Assembly (NCBI RefSeq): GCF_030812835.1
Contig: NZ_JAUSTM010000007.1
Span: 36,816-100,815, forward strand
Reading direction: 5' to 3'
From: Streptococcus moroccensis
GTDB lineage: Bacteria > Bacillota > Bacilli > Lactobacillales > Streptococcaceae
Length of the DNA stretch: 64,000 bases
Made by a program: the position numbers and the translations under genes. Shown here in pieces: positions 15,883 through 25,238 of this stretch. The first letter of the stretch is position 1, and the number at the start of each line of letters is the position of its first letter. Under the pieces are notes generated by a model, which saw only the letters and a list, made by a program, of their open reading frames with translations, was not told the origin of the DNA and did not search any database.

Positions 15883-18138
15883 ATGACAAAACAAGTTTTT
15901 GAAACGACCTTTGCAGGCCGTCCCCTTATTGTTGAAACAGGCCAAGTCGCCAAGCAAGCTAACGGTGCTGTAGTGGTTCGCTACGGTGACAGTACTGTCT
16001 TGACGGCTGCTGTGATGTCCAAGAAGATGTCGACAGGCGATTTCTTCCCTCTTCAAGTCAACTATGAAGAAAAAATGTATGCCGCAGGGAAATTCCCTGG
16101 TGGCTGGCTCAAGCGTGAAGGCCGTCCATCAACGGATGCGACCCTTACAGCGCGCTTGATTGACCGTCCAATCCGTCCCATGTTTGCTGAAGGCTTCCGC
16201 AACGAAGTCCAAGTGATCAACACCGTTCTCTCTTACGATGGCGATGCGTCCGCACCGATGGCTGCTATGTTTGGCTCATCTCTGGCCCTTTGCATCTCAG
16301 ATATCCCATTTGACGGTCCTATCGCGGGTGTTCAGGTTGGTTATGTCAATGGTGAACTGGTCATCAACCCTACAGAAGACCAGCAAGCAGAATCCTTGCT
16401 TGAATTGACTGTGGCTGGGAACAAAGACGCCATTAACATGGTAGAGTCTGGTGCCAAAGAGTTGTCAGAAGAGATCATGCTGGAAGCTCTGCTATTGGGC
16501 CATGCCGAAATCCAAAAACTCTTGGAATTTCAAAACGAAATCGTGGCAGCGGTTGGCAAAGCTAAAGCGGAAGTGGAATTGCTCCATGTGGATGAAGTCT
16601 TGCAAGCTGAGATTGTGTCTATCTACAACGATGACTTAAAGAAAGCAGTCCAAGTCGAGGAAAAATTGGCGCGCGAAGACGCGACTAATAGCGTGCGTGA
16701 GCGTGTGATTGCCGACTACGAAGCGAAGTTTGAAGGCGACGAGAATTTTGACACCATCATGCGTGATGTCAATGAAATCTTGGAGTTGATGGAGCACGCA
16801 GAAGTGCGTCGCCTTATCACGGAAGACAAGGTTCGTCCTGACGGCCGTCGTGTCGATGAAATCCGTCCGCTCGATGCTGAAGTTGACTTCTTGCCAAATG
16901 TACACGGTTCAGGTCTCTTTACCCGTGGCCAAACCCAGGCGCTCTCTGTCTTGACCTTGGCGCCACTCGGTGAAACACAAATCATTGATGGCCTTGGAGA
17001 CGAGTACAAGAAACGTTTCATGCACCACTATAACTTCCCACAATACTCTGTCGGCTCAACCGGCCGTTACGGTGCGCCAGGCCGTCGTGAGATCGGTCAC
17101 GGAGCGCTTGGTGAGCGTGCGCTTGAGCAAGTCTTGCCAAGCTTTGAAGAGTTCCCTTATGCTATCCGTCTGGTGGCAGAAGTCTTGGAATCAAATGGTT
17201 CCTCATCTCAGGCATCCATCACAGCGGGGACCCTTGCCCTTATGGCAGGTGGTGTGCCAATTAAGGCGCCAGTGGCAGGGATTGCCATGGGTCTGATTTC
17301 AGACGGCAACAATTACACCGTCTTGACCGATATTCAAGGTCTTGAAGACCACTTCGGCGACATGGACTTCAAAGTAGCAGGTACCCGTGAGGGGATTACT
17401 GCCCTTCAGATGGACATCAAGATTTCAGGGATTACGCCAGAGATTTTGACAGAGGCCCTTGCGCAAGCTAAGAAAGCCCGCTTTGAAATCCTTGATGTGA
17501 TTGAAGCGACCATTCCAGAAGTCCGTCCTGACTTGGCACCAACAGCACCTAAGATTGATACCATTAAGATTGATGTCGATAAGATTAAGATTGTTATCGG
17601 TAAAGGTGGCGAGACTATTGATAAGATTATCGCAGAAACCGGTGTGAAAATCGATATCGACGAAGAAGGTAATGTGTCTATCTTCTCGAGCGATCGGGAT
17701 GCCATTGAAAAAGCCAAAGAAATTATTCAAAACCTCCTGCGCGAAGCTAAGGTCGGCGAAGTCTTCACAGGCGCTAAAGTTGTTCGCATTGAAAAATTCG
17801 GTGCTTTTGTCAACCTCTTTGAAAAGACAGATGCCCTGGTGCATATCTCTGAAATGGCTTGGGCACGAACCAATCGCGTTGAGGACTTGGTTGAAATCGG
17901 TGATGACGTCGATGTTAAAATCATCAAGATTGACGAGAAAGGCCGTATCGATGCCTCTATGAAAGCACTCCTTCCAAAACCGGAAGGTTATGAGGAGCCA
18001 GCAAAACCAGAACGTCGTCAACGTGACTATAAGGCGCATAACAATCATAGCAAGACTCACGATCATAACCGCAAACCGCGCCAAGATGACAATAGCTTTG
18101 GTGGACTGAAATTCCACGAAGTGAAACGTGACCAGTAA
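15883..18138 (+). CDS. pnp: Polynucleotide phosphorylase
   Basis: A 3'-5' exoribonuclease of 751 residues that uses phosphate, acting in RNA decay. Two RNase PH domains come first ([47 protein letters not shown]), then a KH domain ([16 protein letters not shown]) and an S1 domain ([21 protein letters not shown]). The tail is basic and histidine-rich ([13 protein letters not shown]). AGGAG at 15873 selects the ATG at 15883; an earlier in-frame start at 15757 would add 42 unrelated residues. cysE follows. Confidence 0.97.
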   Translation: MTKQVFETTFAGRPLIVETGQVAKQANGAVVVRYGDSTVLTAAVMSKKMSTGDFFPLQVNYEEKMYAAGKFPGGWLKREGRPSTDATLTARLIDRPIRPMFAEGFRNEVQVINTVLSYDGDASAPMAAMFGSSLALCISDIPFDGPIAGVQVGYVNGELVINPTEDQQAESLLELTVAGNKDAINMVESGAKELSEEIMLEALLLGHAEIQKLLEFQNEIVAAVGKAKAEVELLHVDEVLQAEIVSIYNDDLKKAVQVEEKLAREDATNSVRERVIADYEAKFEGDENFDTIMRDVNEILELMEHAEVRRLITEDKVRPDGRRVDEIRPLDAEVDFLPNVHGSGLFTRGQTQALSVLTLAPLGETQIIDGLGDEYKKRFMHHYNFPQYSVGSTGRYGAPGRREIGHGALGERALEQVLPSFEEFPYAIRLVAEVLESNGSSSQASITAGTLALMAGGVPIKAPVAGIAMGLISDGNNYTVLTDIQGLEDHFGDMDFKVAGTREGITALQMDIKISGITPEILTEALAQAKKARFEILDVIEATIPEVRPDLAPTAPKIDTIKIDVDKIKIVIGKGGETIDKIIAETGVKIDIDEEGNVSIFSSDRDAIEKAKEIIQNLLREAKVGEVFTGAKVVRIEKFGAFVNLFEKTDALVHISEMAWARTNRVEDLVEIGDDVDVKIIKIDEKGRIDASMKALLPKPEGYEEPAKPERRQRDYKAHNNHSKTHDHNRKPRQDDNSFGGLKFHEVKRDQ

Positions 18139-18225
18139 TACAATGAGATGAGGCGGGCCAAAAGCCAGCCTCGTCGCTTTATCAATCAATCCGTTTTGAC
18201 AGAACCAGATGAAAGGAGGTGGCCT

Positions 18226-18849
18226 ATGGGCTGGTGGAGAGAATCCATTGACATTGTAAAAGACTTAGACCCAGCGGCACGAAATGGTCTTGAGGTGGTT
18301 TTGACCTACCCTGGCATCAAGGCTCTAGCTGCGCATAGAATTAGCCACTTTCTCTGGAACCATAATTTTAAGTTATTAGCCCGCATGCATAGTCAATTTT
18401 GGCGGTTTTGGACGCAGATTGAGATCCATCCAGGGGCTCAGATTGCTCCGGGGGTCTTCATCGACCACGGGTCTGGACTGGTGATTGGGGAGACAGCTAT
18501 TGTTGAGCGAGGTGTTATGCTCTATCATGGGGTAACCCTTGGCGGAACAGGAAAAGATGTGGGCAAGCGCCATCCGACTATAAGAGAAGGCGCTCTGATT
18601 TCAGCCCATTCACAAGTGATTGGGCCGGTTGAAGTCGGCCGCAATGCCAAAGTTGGAGCGGCTTCAGTGGTTCTGGCAGATGTCCCAGAAGACGTAACGG
18701 TAGTAGGTATACCAGCCAAGGTTGTCCGTGTCCATGGCGAAAAAGACGAAGAAGCCATCCATCAACTGGAAGAAGTCCGAGAAGGGCAGTATTACACAAC
18801 AAAACTGGAAGCTATGCGTGATGCCAGCCACCATTCCTCGCATTTGTAG
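18226..18849 (+). CDS. cysE: Serine O-acetyltransferase
   Basis: Makes O-acetylserine from serine and acetyl-CoA, the first step of cysteine synthesis. 207 residues with a left-handed beta-helix (IHPGAQIAPGVFIDHGSGLVIGE, GVTLGGTGK, then hexapeptide repeats to GIPAKVVRV). The catalytic H in IDHGSG and H in LYHGVTLGG are present. It is shorter than the E. coli enzyme at the N-terminus, as usual in Firmicutes. GGAGGT 7 bases before the ATG at 18226 decides the start. Confidence 0.95.
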   Translation: MGWWRESIDIVKDLDPAARNGLEVVLTYPGIKALAAHRISHFLWNHNFKLLARMHSQFWRFWTQIEIHPGAQIAPGVFIDHGSGLVIGETAIVERGVMLYHGVTLGGTGKDVGKRHPTIREGALISAHSQVIGPVEVGRNAKVGAASVVLADVPEDVTVVGIPAKVVRVHGEKDEEAIHQLEEVREGQYYTTKLEAMRDASHHSSHL

Positions 18850-18858
18850 GTAGAAAAA

Positions 18859-19266
18859 ATGGAAATGGTAACCTTGACCGAAAAGGAAGTAACAACCCTA
18901 GAAAATAACCTTGACAAGTATGACCGTCAGTTTATCCGTTATCCCAAAGAGGGTAAGGTCTCTATCGGGATTAAAGATGACACTGGAACACTAATCGCTG
19001 GCTTAGCTGCGACGATGACCGCTTTTAACATTCTCTATGTGTCGACGGTGTTTGTCTCAGAGTCTTACCGCAGAGCGGGCCTAGGGCGTCAGCTCATGTT
19101 AGAAATGGAAAAGCAGGCTAAGGCATTAGGTGCCAACACCATACGTCTGGATACCTTTGACTGGCAGGGCTATGACTTTTATAAAGCCATCGGCTATGAA
19201 GAGGTTGGCCATTATCGTCATGAAACAGACGGCTACTCGGAGCATTTCTTCGTCAAAAGAATATAG
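18859..19266 (+). CDS. GNAT family N-acetyltransferase
   Basis: A single-domain acetyltransferase of 135 residues. The acetyl-CoA loop is FVSESYRRAGLGRQLMLEME, followed by the conserved ALGANTIRLDTFDWQGYDFYKAIGYEEVG. The substrate is unknown. It begins 10 bases after cysE with a weak ribosome site, so it is probably co-transcribed with it. A second ATG at 18865 is possible. Confidence 0.82.
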   Translation: MEMVTLTEKEVTTLENNLDKYDRQFIRYPKEGKVSIGIKDDTGTLIAGLAATMTAFNILYVSTVFVSESYRRAGLGRQLMLEMEKQAKALGANTIRLDTFDWQGYDFYKAIGYEEVGHYRHETDGYSEHFFVKRI

Positions 19267-19276
19267 GAGAAAGACC

Positions 19277-20140
19277 ATGATAACAGCCGTTTCTCGGTTA
19301 ACAGACGACCAGTTAGCTGCCTCTAAAAGCTTGATTGCAGCTGTTCAAAATGCAGATGGGACAGCTCGTGTCCCTTATCTGTCAAATATGCTGAATTTTG
19401 ATCCGACCATGCCAGCTTTTTTCTTGGCTTATGAAGAAGATCAATTAGTTGGCCTTTTATCCGTCTATGCGGATGATGAGGAAGCTGAGTTAGCTATACT
19501 GGTTCATCCAGACCATCGGCAAAAAGGCATTGCCAGGCAGCTATTTAAGACGTTTCAGGCAGAGACAACTAGCTATCCGATTACAGAAGTGACCTTTTGG
19601 ACAGAGCGGGTCTTTCTAGAAAAGAACCCTTGTTTGCCGAAACATTGGGGCCTGGTTGAAAATCCAGATAGAGACACCTGGTTGGTTCGTGAGCGGACGT
19701 CCTATCCTCTGAGTAGCCGGAAGGATATTGTGTTTGACCAGGCGACTTTGGAAAATAGTGAAGCGATAGCCACTTTTCAAAGTCAGGTCTTTGACAATTC
19801 TTATGACGTCAGTCTGCGCTATGCTAGAGAAGCCATAGGAGATCCTGACAGCCTGCTCTACCTTCTCCAAAAAGGCGAGGAAGTCATCGCTTCTTGTACT
19901 GTTGATGTGAGTTCAGACTACAATTACCTCTACGGCTTAGCTGTTTTGCCTAGTCATCAAGGTCAAGGCTACGGAACCTATTTGGTCCAATCGATTGTCA
20001 ATACCCTGATAGAGCAAAATGACAAGGCCTTTCAGATTGCTGTGGAAGATGATAATGTTGGCGCAATGCGTCTATATGAAAAAATCGGCTTTGCCGAACA
20101 GACGCAAATCATTTATCTGGACTATCCCCAAGGAGGCTAA
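19277..20140 (+). CDS. Tandem-domain GNAT acetyltransferase
   Basis: 287 residues with two GNAT folds. The first (about 1-140) has LVHPDHRQKGIARQLFKTF. The second (about 150-287) has LAVLPSHQGQGYGTYLVQSI and VGAMRLYEKIGFAEQ. Both keep the acetyl-CoA loop, so both could bind cofactor. The two-domain form recalls mycothiol synthase MshD, but mycothiol is not made by Firmicutes, so the substrate is open. TAGGAGA precedes the ATG at 19277. Confidence 0.8.
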   Translation: MITAVSRLTDDQLAASKSLIAAVQNADGTARVPYLSNMLNFDPTMPAFFLAYEEDQLVGLLSVYADDEEAELAILVHPDHRQKGIARQLFKTFQAETTSYPITEVTFWTERVFLEKNPCLPKHWGLVENPDRDTWLVRERTSYPLSSRKDIVFDQATLENSEAIATFQSQVFDNSYDVSLRYAREAIGDPDSLLYLLQKGEEVIASCTVDVSSDYNYLYGLAVLPSHQGQGYGTYLVQSIVNTLIEQNDKAFQIAVEDDNVGAMRLYEKIGFAEQTQIIYLDYPQGG

Positions 20141-20902
20141 ATGCTACTAGAAGAATTTGAAAATGGTCCTGCGGTCATTGAGCCAAGTAATCTGGGCGTC
20201 AGTCACCGGATGGACGAGGTCTGTCCGACCTTGATTTATTCTTTCAATGGGGAAATTGTGCAGCGCGTGAGCCAGATGCCAGGCGTCAAGCAGATTGGAT
20301 TTGTCAACAGCATTAACGGCCACAATCCGGTCTATCTTTATGAAAAAGATGGGCTCAAGGTGGCGGTCATGATGGCGGTGGTTGGCGCAGCCATGGCAGT
20401 AGGACAACTGGAAGAACTCAAGGCTTTTGGTTTTGAGAATTTCATTGTTTTGGGCTCTTGTGGGGTTCTGGACAAGTCCATCGGAGCCGATAAGATTATT
20501 CTGCCAGCGTCAGCCCTACGGGACGAGGGGACCAGCTACCACTATGCACCAGCTAGCGATGAGATCGCCTATGAGGAAGCTCTGCTTTTGACCATGGAAA
20601 AAGCCCTAGATAAACACGGGATTGAACACGTTCGTGCCAAGGCCTGGACGACCGATGCTTTTTACCGAGAGACGGCCGATAAGGTCAAACGTCGCTTGGC
20701 GGTTGGGGCATCCGTAGTCGATATGGAAGCGTCTGCCATCATGGCCTGGGCCCAGTTTCGCTCAGCCAAGGTCTACCAGTTCTTCTACACGGCAGACTAT
20801 GTAGACCACACGACCAACCAGTGGGACAAACGCCAAGAAGAGCGGACAGCAGATGTACTGACCTTCTTCGAGATCGCTTTAGCTATTGCTAAGGAGCTTT
20901 AA
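20141..20902 (+). CDS. Nucleoside phosphorylase family protein
   Basis: 253 residues of the PNP/UDP fold, which splits a nucleoside with phosphate to the base and (deoxy)ribose-1-phosphate. It shows ANDs-type core segments VMMAVVGAAMAVGQLEEL, ENFIVLGSCGVLD, the purine/uridine-site region and VDMEASAIMAWAQ, which holds the ribose-binding Met-Glu. The length and VDMEAS fit uridine phosphorylase-like enzymes. It begins one base after the preceding stop, with GGAGG in the end of that gene. Confidence 0.83.
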   Translation: MLLEEFENGPAVIEPSNLGVSHRMDEVCPTLIYSFNGEIVQRVSQMPGVKQIGFVNSINGHNPVYLYEKDGLKVAVMMAVVGAAMAVGQLEELKAFGFENFIVLGSCGVLDKSIGADKIILPASALRDEGTSYHYAPASDEIAYEEALLLTMEKALDKHGIEHVRAKAWTTDAFYRETADKVKRRLAVGASVVDMEASAIMAWAQFRSAKVYQFFYTADYVDHTTNQWDKRQEERTADVLTFFEIALAIAKEL

Positions 20903-21067
20903 ATGAAAGCCTTTTTTAAGAAAAATAAGTTTTTTGCGATCTATCTTGTGGGAAGCTTGCTGTCGAGCTCTGCTCAGTTTCACGCTGGGAATCCTTTAGC
21001 AGCTCTTGCTATTTTAGCCTTTGCCTTGCTTGTCTTTTTCTACCTCTACTACATTGCCCGAAAGTAA
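20903..21067 (+). CDS. Small hydrophobic membrane protein, 54 aa
   Basis: The ORF directly follows the phosphorylase stop, with AAGGAG 8 bases before its ATG. It encodes a lysine-rich start (MKAFFKKNKFF), a first hydrophobic segment (AIYLVGSLLSSS) and a second strongly hydrophobic one (PLAALAILAFALLVFFYLYY). I know no function. The good ribosome site and the tight position before cysS support it as a gene. Confidence 0.7.
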   Translation: MKAFFKKNKFFAIYLVGSLLSSSAQFHAGNPLAALAILAFALLVFFYLYYIARK

Positions 21068-21091
21068 GCCTCTTTTTGAAAGGAAAAACCT

Positions 21092-22435
21092 GTGATTAGC
21101 ATTTACGATACCATGAGCCGCAGTTTACGCGAATTTGTTCCTCTGGAAGAGGGCAAGGTCAAGATGTATGTCTGCGGACCGACAGTTTACAACTACATTC
21201 ATATCGGTAACGCCAGAAGTGTCGTGTCCTTTGATACCATTCGCCGTTACTTTGAGTACCGTGGCTACGAGGTCACTTACATTTCCAATTTCACGGACGT
21301 GGACGATAAGATTATCAAAGGTGCTGCGGAATCTCAGATGGACACCAAGGCCTTTGCGGACAAGTTTATCGCAGCCTTTCGTGAGGACGTGACCAAGCTT
21401 GGCGTTAAGCCTGCAACGGTCCACCCACGGGTCATTGACTTCATGGATGAGATTATCGCTTTTGTGGCGGATTTGATTGCTAAAGGTTATGCCTACGAAA
21501 GTGGTGGCGACGTCTATTTCCGCGTCGAAAAGGCCAAGGACTATGCCAAGCTCGCCAATAAGACCCTAGAAGATCTGGAGTTGGGAGCCAGTGGCCGTGT
21601 GGATGCCGAGTCGGCTCTCAAGGAAAATCCAGTCGACTTTGCTCTTTGGAAGTCGGCCAAACCGGGCGAGGTGTCTTGGGCCAGTCCATGGGGAGACGGG
21701 CGCCCAGGTTGGCATATCGAGTGTTCTGTCATGGCGACGGAGTTGCTTGGTGACACCATTGATATCCACGGCGGCGGAGCCGATTTAGAGTTCCCCCACC
21801 ACACCAATGAGATTGCCCAGTCAGAAGCCAAGACCGGTCAGACCTTTGCCAACTACTGGATGCACAATGCCATGCTCAACATAGATAACGAAAAAATGTC
21901 TAAGTCTCTAGGTAACTTTGTGACTGCTCACGATATGCTGGAAACGGTCGATGGTCAGGTCTTGCGCTTTTTCCTAGCAACCCAGCATTACCGTCGTCCG
22001 GTCAACTATACTGAGAAGGCCATCCACGATGCGGAGACCAATATCAAGTACCTGAAAAACACTTATTCACAGCCCCTGACTGGGCAAGCGGATGACCCAG
22101 CATTAGACAGCTTTATCCAGCGTTTCGAGGAAGCCATGGACGATGACTTCAATGCGGCGAACGGCGTGACAGTGCTCTTTGACTTGGCTAAGTGGATCAA
22201 TTCAGGCAACTACACTGAAGTGGTCAAGACGGAATTTGCCCGCATGCTGGCTGTTTTTGGCATTGCCTTTAAGACGGAAGTACTAGATGAAGACATTGAG
22301 GCCTTGATTGCCCAGCGTCAGGAAGCTCGTGCGAATCGCGACTTTGCGACCGCAGACCGAATCCGCGATGAACTGGCAGAGCAAGGGATTAAGCTCTTGG
22401 ATACCAAGGATGGTGTGAGGTGGTTGCGTGACTAA
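21092..22435 (+). CDS. cysS: Cysteinyl-tRNA synthetase
   Basis: Class I synthetase that charges tRNA-Cys, 447 residues. The zinc-binding C28 lies in YVCGPTVYNYIHIGNARS, which includes the HIGH-type motif HIGN. The zinc loop GWHIECSVM and KMSKSLGN are present. It uses a GTG start with AAAGGAAAA upstream. It lies downstream of cysE, linking cysteine synthesis with its use, and overlaps mrnC by 8 bases. Confidence 0.97.
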   Translation: MISIYDTMSRSLREFVPLEEGKVKMYVCGPTVYNYIHIGNARSVVSFDTIRRYFEYRGYEVTYISNFTDVDDKIIKGAAESQMDTKAFADKFIAAFREDVTKLGVKPATVHPRVIDFMDEIIAFVADLIAKGYAYESGGDVYFRVEKAKDYAKLANKTLEDLELGASGRVDAESALKENPVDFALWKSAKPGEVSWASPWGDGRPGWHIECSVMATELLGDTIDIHGGGADLEFPHHTNEIAQSEAKTGQTFANYWMHNAMLNIDNEKMSKSLGNFVTAHDMLETVDGQVLRFFLATQHYRRPVNYTEKAIHDAETNIKYLKNTYSQPLTGQADDPALDSFIQRFEEAMDDDFNAANGVTVLFDLAKWINSGNYTEVVKTEFARMLAVFGIAFKTEVLDEDIEALIAQRQEARANRDFATADRIRDELAEQGIKLLDTKDGVRWLRD

Positions 22436-22823
22436 AGTTGATGTCAAACTGATCAACGGTGTCGCCCTGGCTTTTGAAGGTGATGCGGTATACTCCATGT
22501 ATGTTCGCCGTCACCTCATCTTTCAGGGACAAACCAAGCCCAGTCAGCTGCACCACAAGGCAACCCGCTACGTCTCGGCTAAAGCCCAGGCCATGTTGGT
22601 CAGTCAAATGCTGGACGAAAACCTCTTGACCGAGGAAGAAGAAATCATCTATAAACGTGGCCGTAATGCCAGTACCCACACCAAAGCTAAAAACACCGAC
22701 ATTATCACCTACAAGATGTCCACTGGTTTTGAAGCCGTCCTTGGCTACCTCCACATGCTGGAGCGCCACGACCGCTTGGAAGAACTGATCGCCTGGTGCA
22801 TTGAGCGGGTGGAAATGGAATAA
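22428..22823 (+). CDS. mrnC: Mini-ribonuclease III
   Basis: A double-strand RNase of 131 residues without a dsRNA-binding domain. In Bacillus it matures 23S rRNA ends. The RNase III signature is VALAFEGDAVYSMYVRRHL, and YKMSTGFEAVLGYLHM carries the second catalytic acid. It starts at a GTG overlapping cysS. In streptococci I expect rlmB to follow; here a perfect hairpin and about 24 kb of sugar genes intervene. Confidence 0.95.
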   Translation: MTKVDVKLINGVALAFEGDAVYSMYVRRHLIFQGQTKPSQLHHKATRYVSAKAQAMLVSQMLDENLLTEEEEIIYKRGRNASTHTKAKNTDIITYKMSTGFEAVLGYLHMLERHDRLEELIAWCIERVEME

Positions 22824-22824
22824 A

Positions 22825-22899
22825 AAACAAAACCCAACGCGACTCCCCTGAGTTAGGACTTGTATTTCTAACTCAGGGGAGTCGCGTTGGGTTTTGTTT
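22825..22899. terminator. 32-bp perfect inverted repeat, bidirectional terminator
   Basis: The arms 22825-22856 and 22868-22899 are exact reverse complements of 32 bases, with an 11-base loop. The arms end in A- and T-rich stretches (AAACAAAACCC and GGGTTTTGTTT), so the hairpin can stop transcription of mrnC and of the convergent regulator gene. The stem is far longer than usual terminators and lies exactly at the left border of the sugar island. Confidence 0.85.
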
Positions 22900-22909
22900 A
22901 AAAAAATCT

Positions 22910-23815
22910 TTATCGAAAATAAGTTGTTAGAATAATATGTTGGTTATGATTACCAAAGCCTTTTCCATATATTGTTAATCCTCCTACATTTTCGGAATCT
23001 TGCTCAACAGAAAGTTTAATTTTCCATTGTGAATTTAATGTTGGTAGAATTTCTTTAAGTCCATTAAGAGAAATCTTGCTACCATTAACATAAGTTCCTC
23101 CAGTTGTAATACGTAAATTTACTAGGATTCCATACTGATTTGTGTCATTAGGCCACCATTTTGGTGTATATATTCCCCTAGTATCTGAAAAATCTCCAGG
23201 ACTTGTCCAAAAACCGAGTGGTATATCATTTATTGTAAAGGTAATATCAGAGGGCCAAACGTTATTAGAATATGGGAATTCCGAAGCTATTTCTAAAGAA
23301 AGATCTATCATTTCAAGTGTATCAGTTTCTTCTAGAAGATTCGGAATTTGGTATTCAACAAAACCAGAGGTAAACCATAAAATTCCAGCATCATATTTTC
23401 GCGGATCAGAGAAATATTTTGGCTCATCATATACCCCGATATAAGTTTCAGTAGTTGCTAACCCACATGTTGGTTTTACTGAGAAATCAGAAAAATGACC
23501 GATTGGAATGTGTTGTTGGTAAGTTTCATAAGCAGTATAGAGCTTTTGTGGGAATTCTAAATTAAGGCGATCAATTTTTAAGACGACAACTTTCTGGAGC
23601 CCAGATTTTCCTGGAGAAGATTCTGTTTTAACGATCCCGGCATCTACTAAAGATTTAACATGTCTACCGATTATAGCACTTGAAAGGCCTGTTTTCTCAG
23701 ATAGTTCAGTAAGGTTCAATTTATTATGAGATAGTAATTCAATGATTTGTATTCTGGTATCACTTGCTAGTGCCTTTAAAACAGGCAAAGCTTGATGGTT
23801 TAATTGTAATTCCAT
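22910..23815 (-). CDS. ArsR-type winged-helix regulator with large C-terminal domain
   Basis: 301 residues. The first 75 or so form a winged helix (LKALASDTRIQIIELLSHNKLNLTELSEKTGLSSAIIGRHVKSLVDAGIV). The remaining 220 are beta-rich and aromatic (ITFTINDIPLGFWTSPGDF, TPKWWPND, GTYVNGSKISLNG, GGLTIYGKGFGNHNQHI), unlike short metal-sensing ArsR proteins; a sugar-sensing or carbohydrate-binding role is inferred. It is divergent from the ABC sugar operon, and a direct repeat lies in both promoters, so it probably controls that operon and itself. Confidence 0.75.
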   Translation of the reverse strand: MELQLNHQALPVLKALASDTRIQIIELLSHNKLNLTELSEKTGLSSAIIGRHVKSLVDAGIVKTESSPGKSGLQKVVVLKIDRLNLEFPQKLYTAYETYQQHIPIGHFSDFSVKPTCGLATTETYIGVYDEPKYFSDPRKYDAGILWFTSGFVEYQIPNLLEETDTLEMIDLSLEIASEFPYSNNVWPSDITFTINDIPLGFWTSPGDFSDTRGIYTPKWWPNDTNQYGILVNLRITTGGTYVNGSKISLNGLKEILPTLNSQWKIKLSVEQDSENVGGLTIYGKGFGNHNQHIILTTYFR

Positions 23816-23841
23816 AGAATTTCACTCCTTTATCTGTAAAT

Positions 23842-23870
23842 ATAATAAACTAAAAAGTTTATAAAGTCAA
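23842..23870 (-). promoter_or_regulatory. Promoter of the ArsR-type regulator
   Basis: On the minus strand TTGACT (complement of 23865-23870), 17 bp, then TATTAT (complement of 23842-23847). Direct-repeat copy 1 (23845-23858) lies across its -10 and spacer. Confidence 0.65.
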
Positions 23871-23899
23871 CAATAAATATAAAAAATAAACCAAAAAGT
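23845..23899. promoter_or_regulatory. Two 14-bp direct repeats, likely regulator operators
   Basis: ATAAACTAAAAAGT (23845-23858) and ATAAACCAAAAAGT (23886-23899) differ at one base and lie 41 bp apart, close to four helical turns. One covers the regulator's own promoter and the other touches the -35 box of the ABC operon. Confidence 0.6.
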
Positions 23900-23900
23900 A

Positions 23901-23929
23901 TTGACAGCGCTTACTAATGAGGTTATAAT
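23901..23929 (+). promoter_or_regulatory. Consensus promoter of the ABC sugar operon with cre site
   Basis: TTGACA (23901-23906), exactly 17 bp, TATAAT (23924-23929): a perfect consensus promoter. TTGACAGCGCTTACT (23901-23915) matches the cre pattern WTGNNANCGNWNNCW at every fixed position, so CcpA should cover the -35 box. Confidence 0.8.
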
Positions 23930-23958
23930 AACTAAAAAAATATAAAAGGAGTTCTTTT

Positions 23959-25227
23959 ATGAAAAAGAAACAAAAATTTGTTTTATCTATGTTGATTGGT
24001 TTAAGTATTTTAGGAATAGCTGCCTGTAGTAAATCTGGAGATCAATCTCAGAGAGAAGATAATACAACTCTAACTTTATATTCATGGGATACTAAAACGG
24101 TTATGCAACCAGCTTTAGATGCTTTTCAAGATAAATATCCTGATGTAACTATAGAATTTTCAAACAAACCTCCAGTTGATGAATATGTTCAAGGGTTACA
24201 AACTAAATTGTTGTCAAAGACTGCTGCGGATGTTTTTGTGATGGGAGCAGAAAATAAAACTAATTTGATAACAAGTGGAAATGTTGCAGATTTATCTGAA
24301 TTTAGTTTTATGGATAATCTTAATGAAACCAATAAGAATCTTTACTCATCAGAAGGTAAAGTATACTCGGCCTCAATTTCGTCATGGGGTGGTGGTATTG
24401 CATATAATAAAGAAATTTTAAAAGAAATTGGTGTCGAAGAATTTCCAACTACATGGGAAGAATTCATTGAATTATGTCTAAAACTTAAAGAAAGTGGCAT
24501 TAATCCATATTATGAAGGAGGACAATCAGGAAACTTTATGTCCCTCTCAGCATTAATTGGATCAAACTATGCTCGCCGTGGAGGGATTAGAGATGAAGAA
24601 ATTTTTGATGGGACAACTACATTTTCATCAGAGTACATTGAAGCTCTGGAAATGTGGAACGAATTAAATGAGAAGGAAATTTTTACTCAAGATATCTTAG
24701 GGCTATCTGATGACCAAATTATTAATGAATTTATAAATGGAAATGTAGCTATGGTATGTATGGGACCGTGGAATGTTTCAACTGTCAGAACTTCAAATCC
24801 TGATTTAGATTTTGAAATTGCTCCAGTTCCAGGTAAGGAAGTAGGAGATGAATACGCGGCAGGAGCACCATCGCCTGGATACTCTATTAATGCAAACGCT
24901 AAGAATCCGGAATTGGCTGCCAAATTTGTTGAATTCATGACAACACCTGAAGCTGCAGTAGCTTTGAATGGTGATGGGAGTTCAAATAATATGTATACTA
25001 TTGAAGGTACAGAGAATGTCAATAGTACATTAGATTCTTCTTTACTTAGTATTAACCAAGTTGTACAAGATGGAAAGATTTACTTAGCTCAGATGACTTG
25101 GCCAGCATATCAGGATATTTTAACAACTCATTTTAGATCCCAATTGCAAGAGCTTATCCAAGGAAAAACTACTCCTGAAGACGTTTTAAAATCAATGGAT
25201 GATAAATTAAGTGAATTAATGAAATAA
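23959..25227 (+). CDS. Sugar ABC transporter substrate-binding lipoprotein
   Basis: 422 residues. A lipoprotein signal (MKKKQKFVLSMLIGLSILG, then IAAC with the lipidated cysteine at 23) is followed by a family 1 extracellular binding domain: LTLYSWDTKTVMQPALDAF, TTWEEFIELCLKLKESGI, INEFINGNVAMVCMGPWNV, AAKFVEFMTTPEAAVALN. Members bind oligosaccharides. AAAGGAG lies before the ATG. With the two permeases that follow it forms a CUT1-type importer whose sugar is unknown; the neighbouring GH43-like and GH2 enzymes point to arabinose- or galactose-containing oligosaccharides (inference). Confidence 0.9.
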   Translation: MKKKQKFVLSMLIGLSILGIAACSKSGDQSQREDNTTLTLYSWDTKTVMQPALDAFQDKYPDVTIEFSNKPPVDEYVQGLQTKLLSKTAADVFVMGAENKTNLITSGNVADLSEFSFMDNLNETNKNLYSSEGKVYSASISSWGGGIAYNKEILKEIGVEEFPTTWEEFIELCLKLKESGINPYYEGGQSGNFMSLSALIGSNYARRGGIRDEEIFDGTTTFSSEYIEALEMWNELNEKEIFTQDILGLSDDQIINEFINGNVAMVCMGPWNVSTVRTSNPDLDFEIAPVPGKEVGDEYAAGAPSPGYSINANAKNPELAAKFVEFMTTPEAAVALNGDGSSNNMYTIEGTENVNSTLDSSLLSINQVVQDGKIYLAQMTWPAYQDILTTHFRSQLQELIQGKTTPEDVLKSMDDKLSELMK

Positions 25228-25238
25228 GGAGATTGAGT

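Noticed and set aside
17425..18189. Minus-strand ORF of 254 codons
   Set aside because: Antisense shadow of pnp, which has full-length family motifs on the plus strand.
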